From contig NZ_BOQP01000035.1 of assembly GCF_018332715.1 (NCBI RefSeq), forward strand, positions 144,366-208,365: a stretch of DNA of 64,000 nt, written 5' to 3'. Source of the DNA: Winogradskya consettensis (GTDB lineage: Bacteria > Actinomycetota > Actinomycetes > Mycobacteriales > Micromonosporaceae). The position numbers were made by a program, and so were the translations under genes. Below, in pieces: positions 17,058 through 25,230 of the stretch (position 1 is its first letter; each line of letters begins with the position of its first letter). Under the pieces are notes generated by a model. The model was given only the letters and a program-made list of their open reading frames with translations, did not search any database and had not been told where the DNA came from.

Positions 17058-17408
17058 TTACCAGTGGTAGGTCAGGTTGACGACCAGGTTGGCCACGACT
17101 GTGGTGAAGAAGACCGCCCAGCCGGTGAGGTTGCGGGAGCCTACTCGGAGGTGGGCGATGAGGGCTCCGGTGAAGTAGAGGACCAGGCCGATTGCGGCGA
17201 GGGTGCCCAGTAGGGGGAGGGCGAGGCCGGCCAGGAGGCCAAGGGTGCCGGCTGCCAGGAATGCGCCGAGGATCGGGACCCAGGTGCGGGGGATTCGTTT
17301 GATGTCCGCTTGGGCTTTGGGGTAGTCGTGGCCGATCAGGTAGAAGGTGGCGGCGATGGCGGTGAAGAGGGCCGTGATGAGGGTGAGCGTGAGGTAAGCG
17401 GCGTACAT
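17058..17408 (-). CDS. DoxX-like small membrane protein
   Basis: 116 residues with four hydrophobic segments, starting MYAAYLTLTLITALFTAIAA and including WVPILGAFLAAGTLGLLAGL, the layout of the DoxX_2 family. ATG 17408 has GGAG about 8 nt upstream (TTGGAGCGCCCATG); the frame is open 144 nt further but with no membrane-protein character. Function is unknown for most family members. It is divergent from the GT4 gene at 17515 across about 105 bp. Confidence 0.75.
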   Translation of the reverse strand: MYAAYLTLTLITALFTAIAATFYLIGHDYPKAQADIKRIPRTWVPILGAFLAAGTLGLLAGLALPLLGTLAAIGLVLYFTGALIAHLRVGSRNLTGWAVFFTTVVANLVVNLTYHW

Positions 17409-17514
17409 GGGCGCTCCAATGTGGTTGGTTGCCACATGGACGAGGTGGGCGCGGGAAGTGTGACGGGGAGGGGAAGTGGCTGCCGGGGCGGGGCGGTGGT
17501 GCGACGATCCGAGA

Positions 17515-18624
17515 ATGGCCGTGCGGATCGGGGTTGACGGGCGGGTGCTCAACGAGCGGTATCACGGGATCGGGCGGGTGGCTTATGAGCTTTGCCGGGG
17601 GATGGCTCGGGTGCCGGGGGTGGAGCTTGTTGTGTTCGTGGGGGACCAGCGCTCGGAGCGGTTTGATGTGGCGGCGTTGGGGGCGCTGCCCGGTGTGAGT
17701 GTGCGGCGGGTGGGGATGAAGGCAGTTGACGTCCGGCAGCTGTGGGGGTGGTGGGCTGCCGCCAGGGACGTTGACGTGATGTTTTTTCCCTATCACCTCG
17801 GGGCTTCGCCGGTGCTGGGGAAACCGGGTGTGGCGCTGGTGCACGACTGCATTTTTGAGACTGATGCTCGCTTTGCGCCGTCGCGGGCGGTCGGTTGGGC
17901 GTACCGGGTCATGACCGGGCTGGTGGTTCGGAGCTTGACCGTGGCGACGGTGAGTGCGGCTTCCGCGCAGGAGATCGAGCGGTTCTACGGGCGGCGGGTT
18001 CATCCGGGGCGGGTCATTCACAACGGGGTTGATCAGGAGTTGCGGGGCAGCGCCGAGGGGGCGCGCAGGCTGCGGGAGGAATTCGGGCTCGAGCCCGGGT
18101 ACGTGCTGCACGTCGGGGCTCAGCGGCCGCACAAGAACGTCGGGTTGCTGGTGGAGGCGGTCGCCGCGGTTCCGGGGGCGAGGCTTGTGCTGGTCGGGTC
18201 CGCGGACGAGCGGTTTCCGGTGGAGAAGAGCGCCGGGGAAAGGGTGACGCGGCTTCCCTTCGTACCCGAGGAACTGCTGGGGAGTCTTTACGCGGGTGCG
18301 GCGCTCCTCGCGTACCCATCGCTGGTTGAGGGGTTTGGGTTGCCCATGCTGGAGGCCATGGTGGCCGGGACCGCCGTGCTCGCGAGTGACGTGCCGGTGT
18401 TGCGGGAAGTGGGTGGCAGTGCGGCGCTCTACGCCGCGCCCACGTGTGCCGAGGCGTGGACGGCTGCGATCTCCCGGCTGCTCGCCGATGATGATTTGCG
18501 GGCTCAGCTGGGTGCTGCCGGCGTCGTGCACGCCTCGGGGTTCACGTGGGACAGAGCCGCTGAGCGGCTCGTCGCCGCCTGCCGGGAGCTGGCGGGGAGT
18601 TATCCGGCCGCGGCCGAGAGGTAA
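17515..18624 (+). CDS. GT4 family glycosyltransferase
   Basis: 369 residues from ATG 17515; a frame extension to 17476 is Gly/Arg-rich and unlikely. The N-terminus IGVDGRVLNERYHGIGRVAYEL is the acceptor-side loop of mannosyltransferase-type GT4 enzymes. The C-terminal half has VLHVGAQRPHKNVGLLVEA and VEGFGLPMLEAMVAG with E-x7-E. It is probably cytoplasmic. It stands alone on the plus strand beside a convergent secreted glycosidase-like gene that it overlaps by 25 bp, so the two 3' ends interfere if both are transcribed. Confidence 0.85.
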   Translation: MAVRIGVDGRVLNERYHGIGRVAYELCRGMARVPGVELVVFVGDQRSERFDVAALGALPGVSVRRVGMKAVDVRQLWGWWAAARDVDVMFFPYHLGASPVLGKPGVALVHDCIFETDARFAPSRAVGWAYRVMTGLVVRSLTVATVSAASAQEIERFYGRRVHPGRVIHNGVDQELRGSAEGARRLREEFGLEPGYVLHVGAQRPHKNVGLLVEAVAAVPGARLVLVGSADERFPVEKSAGERVTRLPFVPEELLGSLYAGAALLAYPSLVEGFGLPMLEAMVAGTAVLASDVPVLREVGGSAALYAAPTCAEAWTAAISRLLADDDLRAQLGAAGVVHASGFTWDRAAERLVAACRELAGSYPAAAER

Positions 18625-19730
18625 CGGGCGTTGCCGATGATGTCGGACGGGGCGAGGCGGACGATGTAGAGCGCCGCCAGGTTGTTGCGCCGGGCGATGG
18701 CCATCACGGCCGGGAGCTGGCTGGGGAGGCAGACGTGGCTGGTCTCGGCCATCGTGCGCAGGCCCTTGGCGGCGGCGAGGCCGGAGAGGTACGAGATGGT
18801 GTCGGCGTTCTCGGCCCAGGTGCCGTAGACGACGACCTTCGGGTCCTTGAGGGCCGCGATCTGGCGGGTGGCGTCGTAGCCGCGCTGGACCTCGCCGTTG
18901 ATCTCCGGGCTGGACGTGCCGGCGAGGTTGGTCGCGACGGCCCTGTCGAAGTCGCCGGCGCGCATGCCGTAGGAGGGGTAGAGAACCGCGGTCGTGCCCT
19001 GGTAGCCGGCGGAGCGCAGGCTGGCGATCTGCCAGTTCTGGTACGCGGCGAGCGAGTTCAGGTACCACTTGAGGAACTTGGCCGCCTGGCCCTTGGTGCT
19101 GGACATGCCGGGCTTCCAGCCGGGGGTCGGCGTGGCCTTGCGGGCGTTGACGTCGAATGCGAAGTAGAGGTTGCGCAGCTTGCCGGTGGCCGGGTCGAGC
19201 TTGAAGGGATAGGTCAGCTCGCCCCAGTGGCCGCCGCCGGTGCGCACGACGGAGAAGTTCCGGCCGACCTTCGTGAAGACCTTCTTCAGGTAGCGCGTGG
19301 CGAGGGTGCGGTACTGCGTACCGAAGATGAGGTTGGGCTCTTTCGAGTCGGTGTACGTGTCACCGTTCTGGTCGACGTAGCGGGCGCCGGGCAGCGCGAG
19401 CAGCCAGTCGGGGGCCTCGTGGACACCCGCGTTGAAGGTGATCGTGTAGCCGAGCGACCTGAGGCGGGTGATCCGGGCGGCGATGCCGTCCAGGTACGCC
19501 TCGTCGTACTGGCCCTGGGTGGGCTCGGCCTGGAACCAGTTCATCTCGACCAGGACGTCCGCTGCCCCGCCCGCGTTGTGCAGGCCGGCCATCTCGGCGT
19601 CGGAGTAGTTGCCGATGATGCCGAGCTTCGTCGTGGTCGACACGCTGGCCTGAGCCTCGGCAGGGGTGAACGCGAAGAGGGCGATAGCGGCGGCGGCCGC
19701 TGCGGCGATCTTAGTCGAGAAGTTGTTCAC
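18600..19730 (-). CDS. Secreted glycosidase-like TIM-barrel protein
   Basis: 376 residues. The start is GTG 19730 with a signal peptide (IAAAAAAAIALFAFTPAEAQAS). The mature part reads like a family 42/14-type retaining glycosidase: VLVEMNWFQAEPTQGQYDEAY near the N-terminus, ITFNAGVHEAPDWL with an acidic residue at a strand end, RTGGGHWGELTYP, and EINGEVQRGYDA late. The WGE motif echoes the DUF4832 protein upstream. It probably hydrolyses or binds an extracellular glycan. No ribosome site precedes the GTG. The exact GH family is not certain. Confidence 0.7.
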   Translation of the reverse strand: MNNFSTKIAAAAAAAIALFAFTPAEAQASVSTTTKLGIIGNYSDAEMAGLHNAGGAADVLVEMNWFQAEPTQGQYDEAYLDGIAARITRLRSLGYTITFNAGVHEAPDWLLALPGARYVDQNGDTYTDSKEPNLIFGTQYRTLATRYLKKVFTKVGRNFSVVRTGGGHWGELTYPFKLDPATGKLRNLYFAFDVNARKATPTPGWKPGMSSTKGQAAKFLKWYLNSLAAYQNWQIASLRSAGYQGTTAVLYPSYGMRAGDFDRAVATNLAGTSSPEINGEVQRGYDATRQIAALKDPKVVVYGTWAENADTISYLSGLAAAKGLRTMAETSHVCLPSQLPAVMAIARRNNLAALYIVRLAPSDIIGNARYLSAAAG

Positions 19731-19818
19731 GACGGTGTTGTCGGCGCGCCCCGGCAGTCGGAGCGCACTGGCAACCGAGCCCTAACGCGCGGCACCCCAA
19801 CTGCAATACGCTGCCGCG

Positions 19819-20012
19819 ATGGAGCACCACGTGATGCCCGAGGGCATGCCCCCCACGAACGGTTACAGCCACGCTGTCTCTTTCACCGGCACGATGGTCG
19901 CGATCTCCGGTCAGGTGCCGCTCGGCCCTCGGCCAGCTCCCTGGTGCAGGTGAGCGGTCTGGTGCATCTCTCCTTCCGAGTGGAGATCGAGGCGCTCGCG
20001 GCCCGGCCTTGA
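19819..20012 (+). pseudogene. RidA-family deaminase remnant with internal deletion
   Basis: ATG 19819 opens a typical RidA/YjgF N-terminus (MPPTNGYSHAVSFTGTMV, then AISGQVPL). Right after that the reading breaks: in the start frame a stop comes at about 19952, while the frame ending at 20012 gives SASSLVQVSGLVHLSFRVEIEAL, the typical RidA C-terminus. The central 60-70 residues are missing and the ends are out of frame, with the junction near 19920-19926. A good leaderless -10 (TACGCT, 19807-19812) still precedes the ATG, which suggests recent loss. RidA enzymes remove reactive enamine/imine intermediates. Confidence 0.8.
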
Positions 20013-20057
20013 GGCATTTGGCCGCTTTCATGGCTTTTACCAGGGCATGATTCAGGC

Positions 20058-21350
20058 ATGTCGCTGATCGCCAACCGGCTGCCGCGCGGTGCCCGCCTCT
20101 CGGCCGAATCCTGGCAGTCCCGGCACCGGATCGTGACGGCGCTGCTGTGGGCGCATCTCCCGGTGCTGCTCGTGCTGGGATTTGTCGGACCGATGCCGCT
20201 GTGGGAGGGCCTGGCGCTGCCCGGCGGGATCGCCGTCCTCGCCGCCGCGGCCATGTTCGTCGGCAACACCCGGGCGCAGGCATCGCTCGCCAGCGTCGGG
20301 CTCATCGCCTGCACGTTCGTCGCGATCGAGCTCTCCGGTGGGCAGATGTCACTGCACATCCACCTGTACGCGATTCTCGTCTTCATCGCGCTCTACCAGC
20401 AGTGGGAGCCCCTCTCGTGGGCCGTGCTGGTGGTCGTCGTGCACCACGGCATCCTCGGGCTGGTCGCACCCGGCCGGGTCTTCGGCATGCCCGGCATGAC
20501 GCACTGGGAGGGGCTGCGCCAGGTCGTCCTGCACGCGAGCCTCGCCCTGATCGAGGTAGCCGGGATCCTCGTGCTCTGGCACTTCGCCGAGATCGCCGAG
20601 AAGGAAGCGGAGACCGCCAACCGGGCCACCGAGGAACAGCGGCTCGACCACGAGCGGGTCCAGCGCGAATCCGAGGGCCGGCTGGTCGCGGAGGAGCGGC
20701 AGAACCTCGCGGCCACGGCCGAGCGGGCAGCGCAGATCGCCGGGGACGCCGAAGCGGTCGGCGGCGAGGCCCAGGCGGCGATCGCGGCCGTGGCGGCTGT
20801 CGACGCGGAGCTCGCCACGCTGGCGACGGCGGTGCGGGACGTGGCGGCCCGCTCCGGGGAAGCGGCGAGCAATGCCTCGCGTGGCCGGGACACCGCCATG
20901 CAGGCCGTCGAGAAGGTGCAGGGGCTCGAACGCTCGGTCAGCGAGATCGCCGAGGTCAACGCGCTGATCGCCCAGCTCGCCGCGCAGACGAATCTGCTCG
21001 CGCTCAACGCCACCATCGAGGCGGCGCGGGCGGGGGAGGCCGGTCGTGGCTTCGCCGTGGTCGCCAACGAGGTGAAGGAACTGGCCCAGCAGACGGCCAG
21101 CTCCGTCGAGCGGGTCAACCAGGTCATCGAGTCGATCGTCGCCCAGACCGGGGACGTGTCGGAGACCTTCCAGTCCACCACCGCCGCGGTCACCGACATC
21201 CACACCGTGCAGACCGACATCGCCGCCTCGGTCGAGGAGCAGTCCGCCGTGCTCGGCGAGGTGACCCGTCAGCTGTCCCACGCGACCGCGGCGGCCGAGT
21301 CGGTGCTGACGGGCCTCAACCGCCTGACGAGCCGGGCTGCAGACCGCTGA
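20058..21350 (+). CDS. Methyl-accepting chemotaxis-type receptor with multi-helix membrane sensor
   Basis: 430 residues. Residues 25-180 hold about five or six hydrophobic segments including a His-rich stretch (LHIHLYAILVFIALYQQW and VVVVHHGILGL). A coiled coil follows, then the MCP signalling hairpin with tip NALIAQLAAQTNLLALNATI followed by EAARAGEAGRGFAVVANEVK. There is no periplasmic ligand domain and no HAMP is obvious, so sensing is probably within the membrane or by the His-rich part. CATGAT lies 6 nt before ATG 20058, a possible leaderless -10. No che or flagellar genes are in the window. Confidence 0.87.
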   Translation: MSLIANRLPRGARLSAESWQSRHRIVTALLWAHLPVLLVLGFVGPMPLWEGLALPGGIAVLAAAAMFVGNTRAQASLASVGLIACTFVAIELSGGQMSLHIHLYAILVFIALYQQWEPLSWAVLVVVVHHGILGLVAPGRVFGMPGMTHWEGLRQVVLHASLALIEVAGILVLWHFAEIAEKEAETANRATEEQRLDHERVQRESEGRLVAEERQNLAATAERAAQIAGDAEAVGGEAQAAIAAVAAVDAELATLATAVRDVAARSGEAASNASRGRDTAMQAVEKVQGLERSVSEIAEVNALIAQLAAQTNLLALNATIEAARAGEAGRGFAVVANEVKELAQQTASSVERVNQVIESIVAQTGDVSETFQSTTAAVTDIHTVQTDIAASVEEQSAVLGEVTRQLSHATAAAESVLTGLNRLTSRAADR

Positions 21351-21398
21351 TTCGCCGCTCGGCTCAAGTCTGCGGAGGTGCTGCCGATCGGTGCGGGC

Positions 21399-22544
21399 AT
21401 GGACTGGCCGATGATCGAGCGTCTGCTCGGTCTCGCGCGCGCCCATCTCGGTGCCGAGGTCGCCGTGCTCTCCGACATCAGCGACGGGCGCCAGGTGGTC
21501 CGGGCCGTCAGCGGTGATGTCGGTGCCTGGGTGGTGGGCGTGGAGCTCACCGATTCGTACTGCCTGCGGGTGGCCGAGGGGACGCTCTCCCCGGTGATCC
21601 CCGACGCCCGCCGCGAGGTGTCGACGCGTGACCTCGGATTCACCCAGCGGCACGGGATCGGCTCGTACGTCGGGGTGCCGTGGAGCACGGCGGACGGCTC
21701 GCGGGCGGGGATTCTCTGCTGTCTCAGCCGTACGCCCGACCCGCGGCTCGGCCAGGACTCCGCCCTCTTCCTGGGGATGCTCGCCGAGCTGATCGGCGAC
21801 CAGGTGAACAGCCCCGTGGTGCAGCACGAGCGCGAGGACATCGGCATGCTCCGCGACGTCCTCGACGAGCGGACCCTCCGGATGGTCTTCCAGCCCGTCG
21901 TGCGGCTGAGTGACGGCGTGACGGTCGGCTACGAGTCGCTGGCCCGTTTCGACCTGACCGCGTTCCCGACGCCGGCCCACGCGTTCGCCGCCGCCGGGCG
22001 TGCCGGGCTCGGCGTCGACCTGGAACTGCTCGCGATCGAGCGGGCGTTCGAGGCGCTGCCCGACATGCCGTACGACACGACGCTGGGCATCAACCTGTCG
22101 GCCGAGGCGCTGATGTCCCCCGCGGTGCAGGCGTCGGTGCTGGCCCATGCCGGCGGCAACATCTGCGTGGAGGTCACCGAGCACACCGCGGTCACCGACT
22201 ATCCCGCGCTGAACGAGGTCACCGGGCGGCTCCGCGCCGCGAACGTCCTGATCGTGGTCGACGACGCGGGCGCCGGGTTCGCCAGCCTGCAGCACATCCT
22301 CCAGCTGCGGCCGGACATCATCAAGCTCGACATCAGCCTGACCCGCGACATCGACGCTGACCCGGTGCGCTCGGCGCTGGCCCGCTCGCTGGTGTCGTTC
22401 GCGGCCGAGGTCGGGGCTCGTCTGGTCGCCGAGGGCATCGAGACCCGGGCCGAGCACGACAAGCTGCGTACGATCGGCGTCGACTTCGGCCAGGGCTACT
22501 TCCTCGCCAAGCCCGGTCCACTTCCACTACGCCCCTTTGGCTGA
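21399..22544 (+). CDS. GAF-EAL cyclic-di-GMP phosphodiesterase-like protein
   Basis: 381 residues from ATG 21399; GTG 21378 is in frame but touches its GGAG, so it is less likely. Residues 1-140 form a GAF-like sensor. The EAL domain (about 150-381) shows YESLARF (EAL position reads ESL), GINLSAE, VEVTEH, VVDDAGAGFASL (DDFGTG position reads DDAGAG), DIIKLD, AEGIET and GQGYFLAKP. Most metal and catalytic residues are kept, so hydrolysis of c-di-GMP is plausible but not certain. It starts 48 bp after the MCP gene and is probably co-transcribed, suggesting a joint sensory unit. Confidence 0.85.
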   Translation: MDWPMIERLLGLARAHLGAEVAVLSDISDGRQVVRAVSGDVGAWVVGVELTDSYCLRVAEGTLSPVIPDARREVSTRDLGFTQRHGIGSYVGVPWSTADGSRAGILCCLSRTPDPRLGQDSALFLGMLAELIGDQVNSPVVQHEREDIGMLRDVLDERTLRMVFQPVVRLSDGVTVGYESLARFDLTAFPTPAHAFAAAGRAGLGVDLELLAIERAFEALPDMPYDTTLGINLSAEALMSPAVQASVLAHAGGNICVEVTEHTAVTDYPALNEVTGRLRAANVLIVVDDAGAGFASLQHILQLRPDIIKLDISLTRDIDADPVRSALARSLVSFAAEVGARLVAEGIETRAEHDKLRTIGVDFGQGYFLAKPGPLPLRPFG

Positions 22545-22625
22545 CACCCCCACAGCGAGTACGCCGAGCAGGCCGATCAGGAGCAGGATAATGACGGCGA
22601 AGTGGGTCTTGTCGCGTCGGGTCAT
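22527..22625 (-). CDS. Candidate 32-residue membrane miniprotein
   Basis: ATG 22625 to TAG 22527 encodes a basic head (MTRRDKTHF) followed by one hydrophobic helix (AVIILLLIGLLGVLAVGV) and a short tail. The topology is that of a small single-pass protein. It overlaps the end of the EAL gene by 18 bp on the opposite strand. A GGAAAG lies upstream but is not ideally spaced. No homologue can be named, so this rests only on composition. Confidence 0.45.
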   Translation of the reverse strand: MTRRDKTHFAVIILLLIGLLGVLAVGVSAKGA

Positions 22626-22794
22626 ACGCCGGGGTTGCTTTCCGCCCCAGTCGAATCGTTGATCGGGCACCCGTCCAGTCTTCGCCACCGCACCGGTCCA
22701 CGGTCATAGTCGAAAGAACCAAAAATATTTAGCCTATTTCCGTACGACCTCCGGGGCCTATTGTTCGTTGAAGCTCTTCAGTGAGGAGGCGGGT

Positions 22795-23559
22795 ATGCGG
22801 TTGCTCGACGGCAGGACGGCGATCATCTACGGCGGCGGGGGCTCGATCGGCGGGGCCATCGCCCGGGCGTACGGGCAGCAGGGCGCGCGGGTCTTCCTCG
22901 CCGGCCGCACCCCGGTGACCCTGGAGGCGGTCGCGGCCGACATCCGCGCGGCCGGCGGCGACGCGCAGACCGCCACGGTCGACGCGCTGGACGAGGAAGC
23001 GGTCGAAGCCCACGCCGATGCGGTGGCGGCCACGGCCGGGCGCATCGATATCTCGGTCAACGTCATCGCCGACAGCGATGTTCAGGGCATCCCGATGGCC
23101 GACATGTCCCTCGACGACTACCTCAGCCCGGTGACCACGTCTGTCCGGTCGAAGTTCCTCACCGCCCGCGCGGCCGCCCGCCATATGCGCCCGCGCGGCT
23201 CGGGGGTCATCCTGACGTTCGGCGGCTCCGGCGACTGGGCGGCCGCGCGCCGCTACCGGCTCGGTGGGTTGCAGACCGCGTTCGAGGCGGTCGAGGCGAT
23301 GCGGCGCCAGCTCGCGAGCGAACTCGGGGCGTACGGCATCCGCGTCATCACCCTGCAGACCGGCGGCGTCCCGGACTCCATCCCGCAGTCGTTCGAGGGC
23401 CGCGCGGCGATCGAGGCCGACCTCGTGGGTCAGACGTTGCTGGGTCGCACGGCGACGTTCGAGGACGTCGGCAACGTGGCGGTCTTCGCGGCCTCCGACT
23501 GGGCCCGCACGATCACCGGCACGGCCATCAACATCACCTGCGGCGCGGTCATCGACTGA
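22795..23559 (+). CDS. Short-chain dehydrogenase/reductase with atypical active site
   Basis: 254 residues from ATG 22795 with GAGGAGG at 22783-22789; the longer frame from TTG 22768 is not needed. The Rossmann motif is GGGGSIGGAIA (TGxxxGIG-like) and the structural NVIADSD segment replaces NNAG. At the catalytic position the expected YxxxK reads YRLGG, so the lysine is missing, although the serine strand (LTFGGSGDW) is present. It may use another residue or have lost activity. It is preceded by an AT-rich patch (22716-22742) and overlaps the convergent hydrolase gene by 11 bp. Confidence 0.82.
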   Translation: MRLLDGRTAIIYGGGGSIGGAIARAYGQQGARVFLAGRTPVTLEAVAADIRAAGGDAQTATVDALDEEAVEAHADAVAATAGRIDISVNVIADSDVQGIPMADMSLDDYLSPVTTSVRSKFLTARAAARHMRPRGSGVILTFGGSGDWAAARRYRLGGLQTAFEAVEAMRRQLASELGAYGIRVITLQTGGVPDSIPQSFEGRAAIEADLVGQTLLGRTATFEDVGNVAVFAASDWARTITGTAINITCGAVID

Positions 23560-24241
23560 GCGTTCCCACGGCGACGTCGTCCGGGTCGGGGCCGGCGCGG
23601 TCGATCAGCTCGCCGGTCGGGGACCAGATGCCGGAGCGGCCCGCGTTGTCCTCGTAGCCGTCGCCCGTCGGTCCCGCGAAGCTGGCGAAGGCCACCCAGA
23701 CGCCGTACTGCTTCGAGATGCGCTGGGCGCGTTCCTCCTGGACCACCGCGTCGGGGGCGAGGTCGAGTACGCCGGCGACGTACGCGTCGATCCCCAGGTC
23801 TGCCGTCTGCTCCTGGTGCAGTGGGATGCCGGTGTCCTTGCACAGGGCGAGCCCCAGCCGCCAGCCATCCACCTCGATCACCGCGGGGCCCGGGCCGGGT
23901 GCGAAATGGCCCGGCTCGTGCCCGGCCAGATTCACCTTTCGGTACGCGATCCGCGCACCCTCGCCGTCGATCGCCAGCATCGCCAGGTAGCGGTCCTCAA
24001 CGGGTGCACTTGCCAGCGCGAGAGTGCCTGTCTCGGCGCATGCCTCGATCAGGGGCGCCAGGCGGGGATCGGCGGGGTCCACCGCGGGGGCGTCCAGCTC
24101 GTAGCCGGTCAGCGACAGCTCCGGGAACACCACGACCCGTGCCCCGGTCTGCCGCACCGCTGCAGCGTGCTCCCGCGCGTTCGCCTCCACGTCCAGCGCC
24201 GAGCACTTCGGTTGTGCGACAGCCAATCTGAGCTCAGTCAC
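23549..24241 (-). CDS. Carbon-nitrogen hydrolase (nitrilase superfamily)
   Basis: 230 residues. The catalytic triad is visible as Glu in VVVFPELSLTGYEL, Lys in IAYRKVNLAG and Cys in LGLALCKDTGIPL. The family cleaves C-N bonds of nitriles, amides or carbamoyl groups in the cytoplasm. The start chosen is GTG 24241, which overlaps the stop of the upstream methyltransferase gene (GTGA). The frame remains open for 126 nt more, inside that gene. The substrate is unknown. Confidence 0.85.
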   Translation of the reverse strand: MTELRLAVAQPKCSALDVEANAREHAAAVRQTGARVVVFPELSLTGYELDAPAVDPADPRLAPLIEACAETGTLALASAPVEDRYLAMLAIDGEGARIAYRKVNLAGHEPGHFAPGPGPAVIEVDGWRLGLALCKDTGIPLHQEQTADLGIDAYVAGVLDLAPDAVVQEERAQRISKQYGVWVAFASFAGPTGDGYEDNAGRSGIWSPTGELIDRAGPDPDDVAVGTLSR

Positions 24242-24978
24242 CACCGGGATGCCTGCACCAGGAAGCGGTGGGTCATGGCGGTGAAGTGGCCGTGCGTGCG
24301 GATCAGGGCATCCATGCGGCGCAGCGTGCGGTCGTAGCGCTCGGCGGTGAAGTCGCGGATCTGCCACGGCACCGCGCGCAGCTGATAGACCACCGCGCCG
24401 ACATCGCGGAACGTCATCGGGAGCCGCTCCTCGCGGACGTCGGTGACGGTCAGGCCCGCGGCCTCCAGAGCCGTGACCGCCGTGGCAGCCGTCCAGGCCC
24501 GGGGATGCGGCGGCGGCGCGCCGAGCTCGGCGTTCAGGGCGGCCAGGTCGTCGCTGCCCACCTGCTGGCTGAGCACCGTGCCGCCGCGGGTGAGCAGCCG
24601 GGCGATGTCGTCGGCGGGCAGCCGGCCGTGGCGGCTCAGCACCACGTCGAACTCCTCCTCACCGCCCGGCAACTCGGTGACCACCGAGACCCCGAACGGC
24701 GTCAGCCGGTCACGGGCAACGGCGACGTTGGGCCCCCAGCCCTCCACCGCGACGGTGTGCGGCGGCAGCGGCGCCAGCTCAGCGAGCAACTCCCCGCCGC
24801 CGGTGTCAAGATCGAGCATGCTCGTGGCCCGGCGCAGCAACGGCCGCGCCAGCCCGGGAAACGACCAGGACGGATCAGGCCCCACTGCCCGGCCATCCCG
24901 CCAGGCAAATTCCCAACCCGTCATGGGTACGCCCACCGCGTCACGAACAAGCTGGTCATACTGCGGTCCGGAACCCAT
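24238..24978 (-). CDS. SAM-dependent class I methyltransferase
   Basis: 246 residues. The SAM-binding motif I is SMLDLDTGGGELLAEL, followed by an acidic strand end (AVEGWGPN) and the EFDVVLSRHGRL motif IV region. ATG 24978 is preceded by TACGGT and 6 nt, so the message is probably leaderless; an ATG seven codons upstream would fall before that -10. It is co-transcribed with the nitrilase-family gene (4-bp overlap). The acceptor is unknown. Confidence 0.82.
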   Translation of the reverse strand: MGSGPQYDQLVRDAVGVPMTGWEFAWRDGRAVGPDPSWSFPGLARPLLRRATSMLDLDTGGGELLAELAPLPPHTVAVEGWGPNVAVARDRLTPFGVSVVTELPGGEEEFDVVLSRHGRLPADDIARLLTRGGTVLSQQVGSDDLAALNAELGAPPPHPRAWTAATAVTALEAAGLTVTDVREERLPMTFRDVGAVVYQLRAVPWQIRDFTAERYDRTLRRMDALIRTHGHFTAMTHRFLVQASRW

Positions 24979-24984
24979 GAGCCG

Positions 24985-24990
24985 ACCGTA
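24985..24990 (-). promoter_or_regulatory. Leaderless -10 for the methyltransferase/hydrolase pair
   Basis: TACGGT on the minus strand lies 6 nt before ATG 24978, the same arrangement and hexamer as at 8068-8073. Confidence 0.5.
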
Positions 24991-25043
24991 GCCGGGCATC
25001 CCGGACCACAGCCCTCCCGTTGCACGACGGTTACCATCCGGTG

Positions 25044-25156
25044 ATGGTGCTGCAGCTCAACGGCCGATTTGAGACGTCGCGGCCGCTCTCCCGACCGCTT
25101 GGCGTTCGCTGACGTTCACCAACGGCGGGGTCCTGGCCTTCCCCTCTCGGCTCTGA
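25044..25156 (+). pseudogene. Possible frameshifted mini-ORF
   Basis: ATG 25044 has TACCAT exactly 6 nt upstream, a good leaderless -10. The frame gives MVLQLNGRFETSRPLSRPL and stops at 25112. A one-base shift near 25100 would extend it with WRSLTFTNGGVLAFPSRL to a stop at 25156. Both halves look protein-like but match nothing I recognise, so this is a weak call. Confidence 0.25.
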
Positions 25157-25230
25157 CGCTCGCCGCAGTCCCGCGAAAAGTTTTCTGAACTTCACTGCAT
25201 TGTGGAGGGAGGCTCGCGCGTGTCGACGGT

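Noticed and set aside
16804..19068. 754-codon minus-strand frame
   Set aside because: Pro/His/Arg-rich, opposite the GT4 gene and out of frame with the secreted glycosidase; no start signal.
20349..22457. 702-codon minus-strand frame
   Set aside because: Shadow of the MCP and EAL genes, whose domains are complete on the plus strand.
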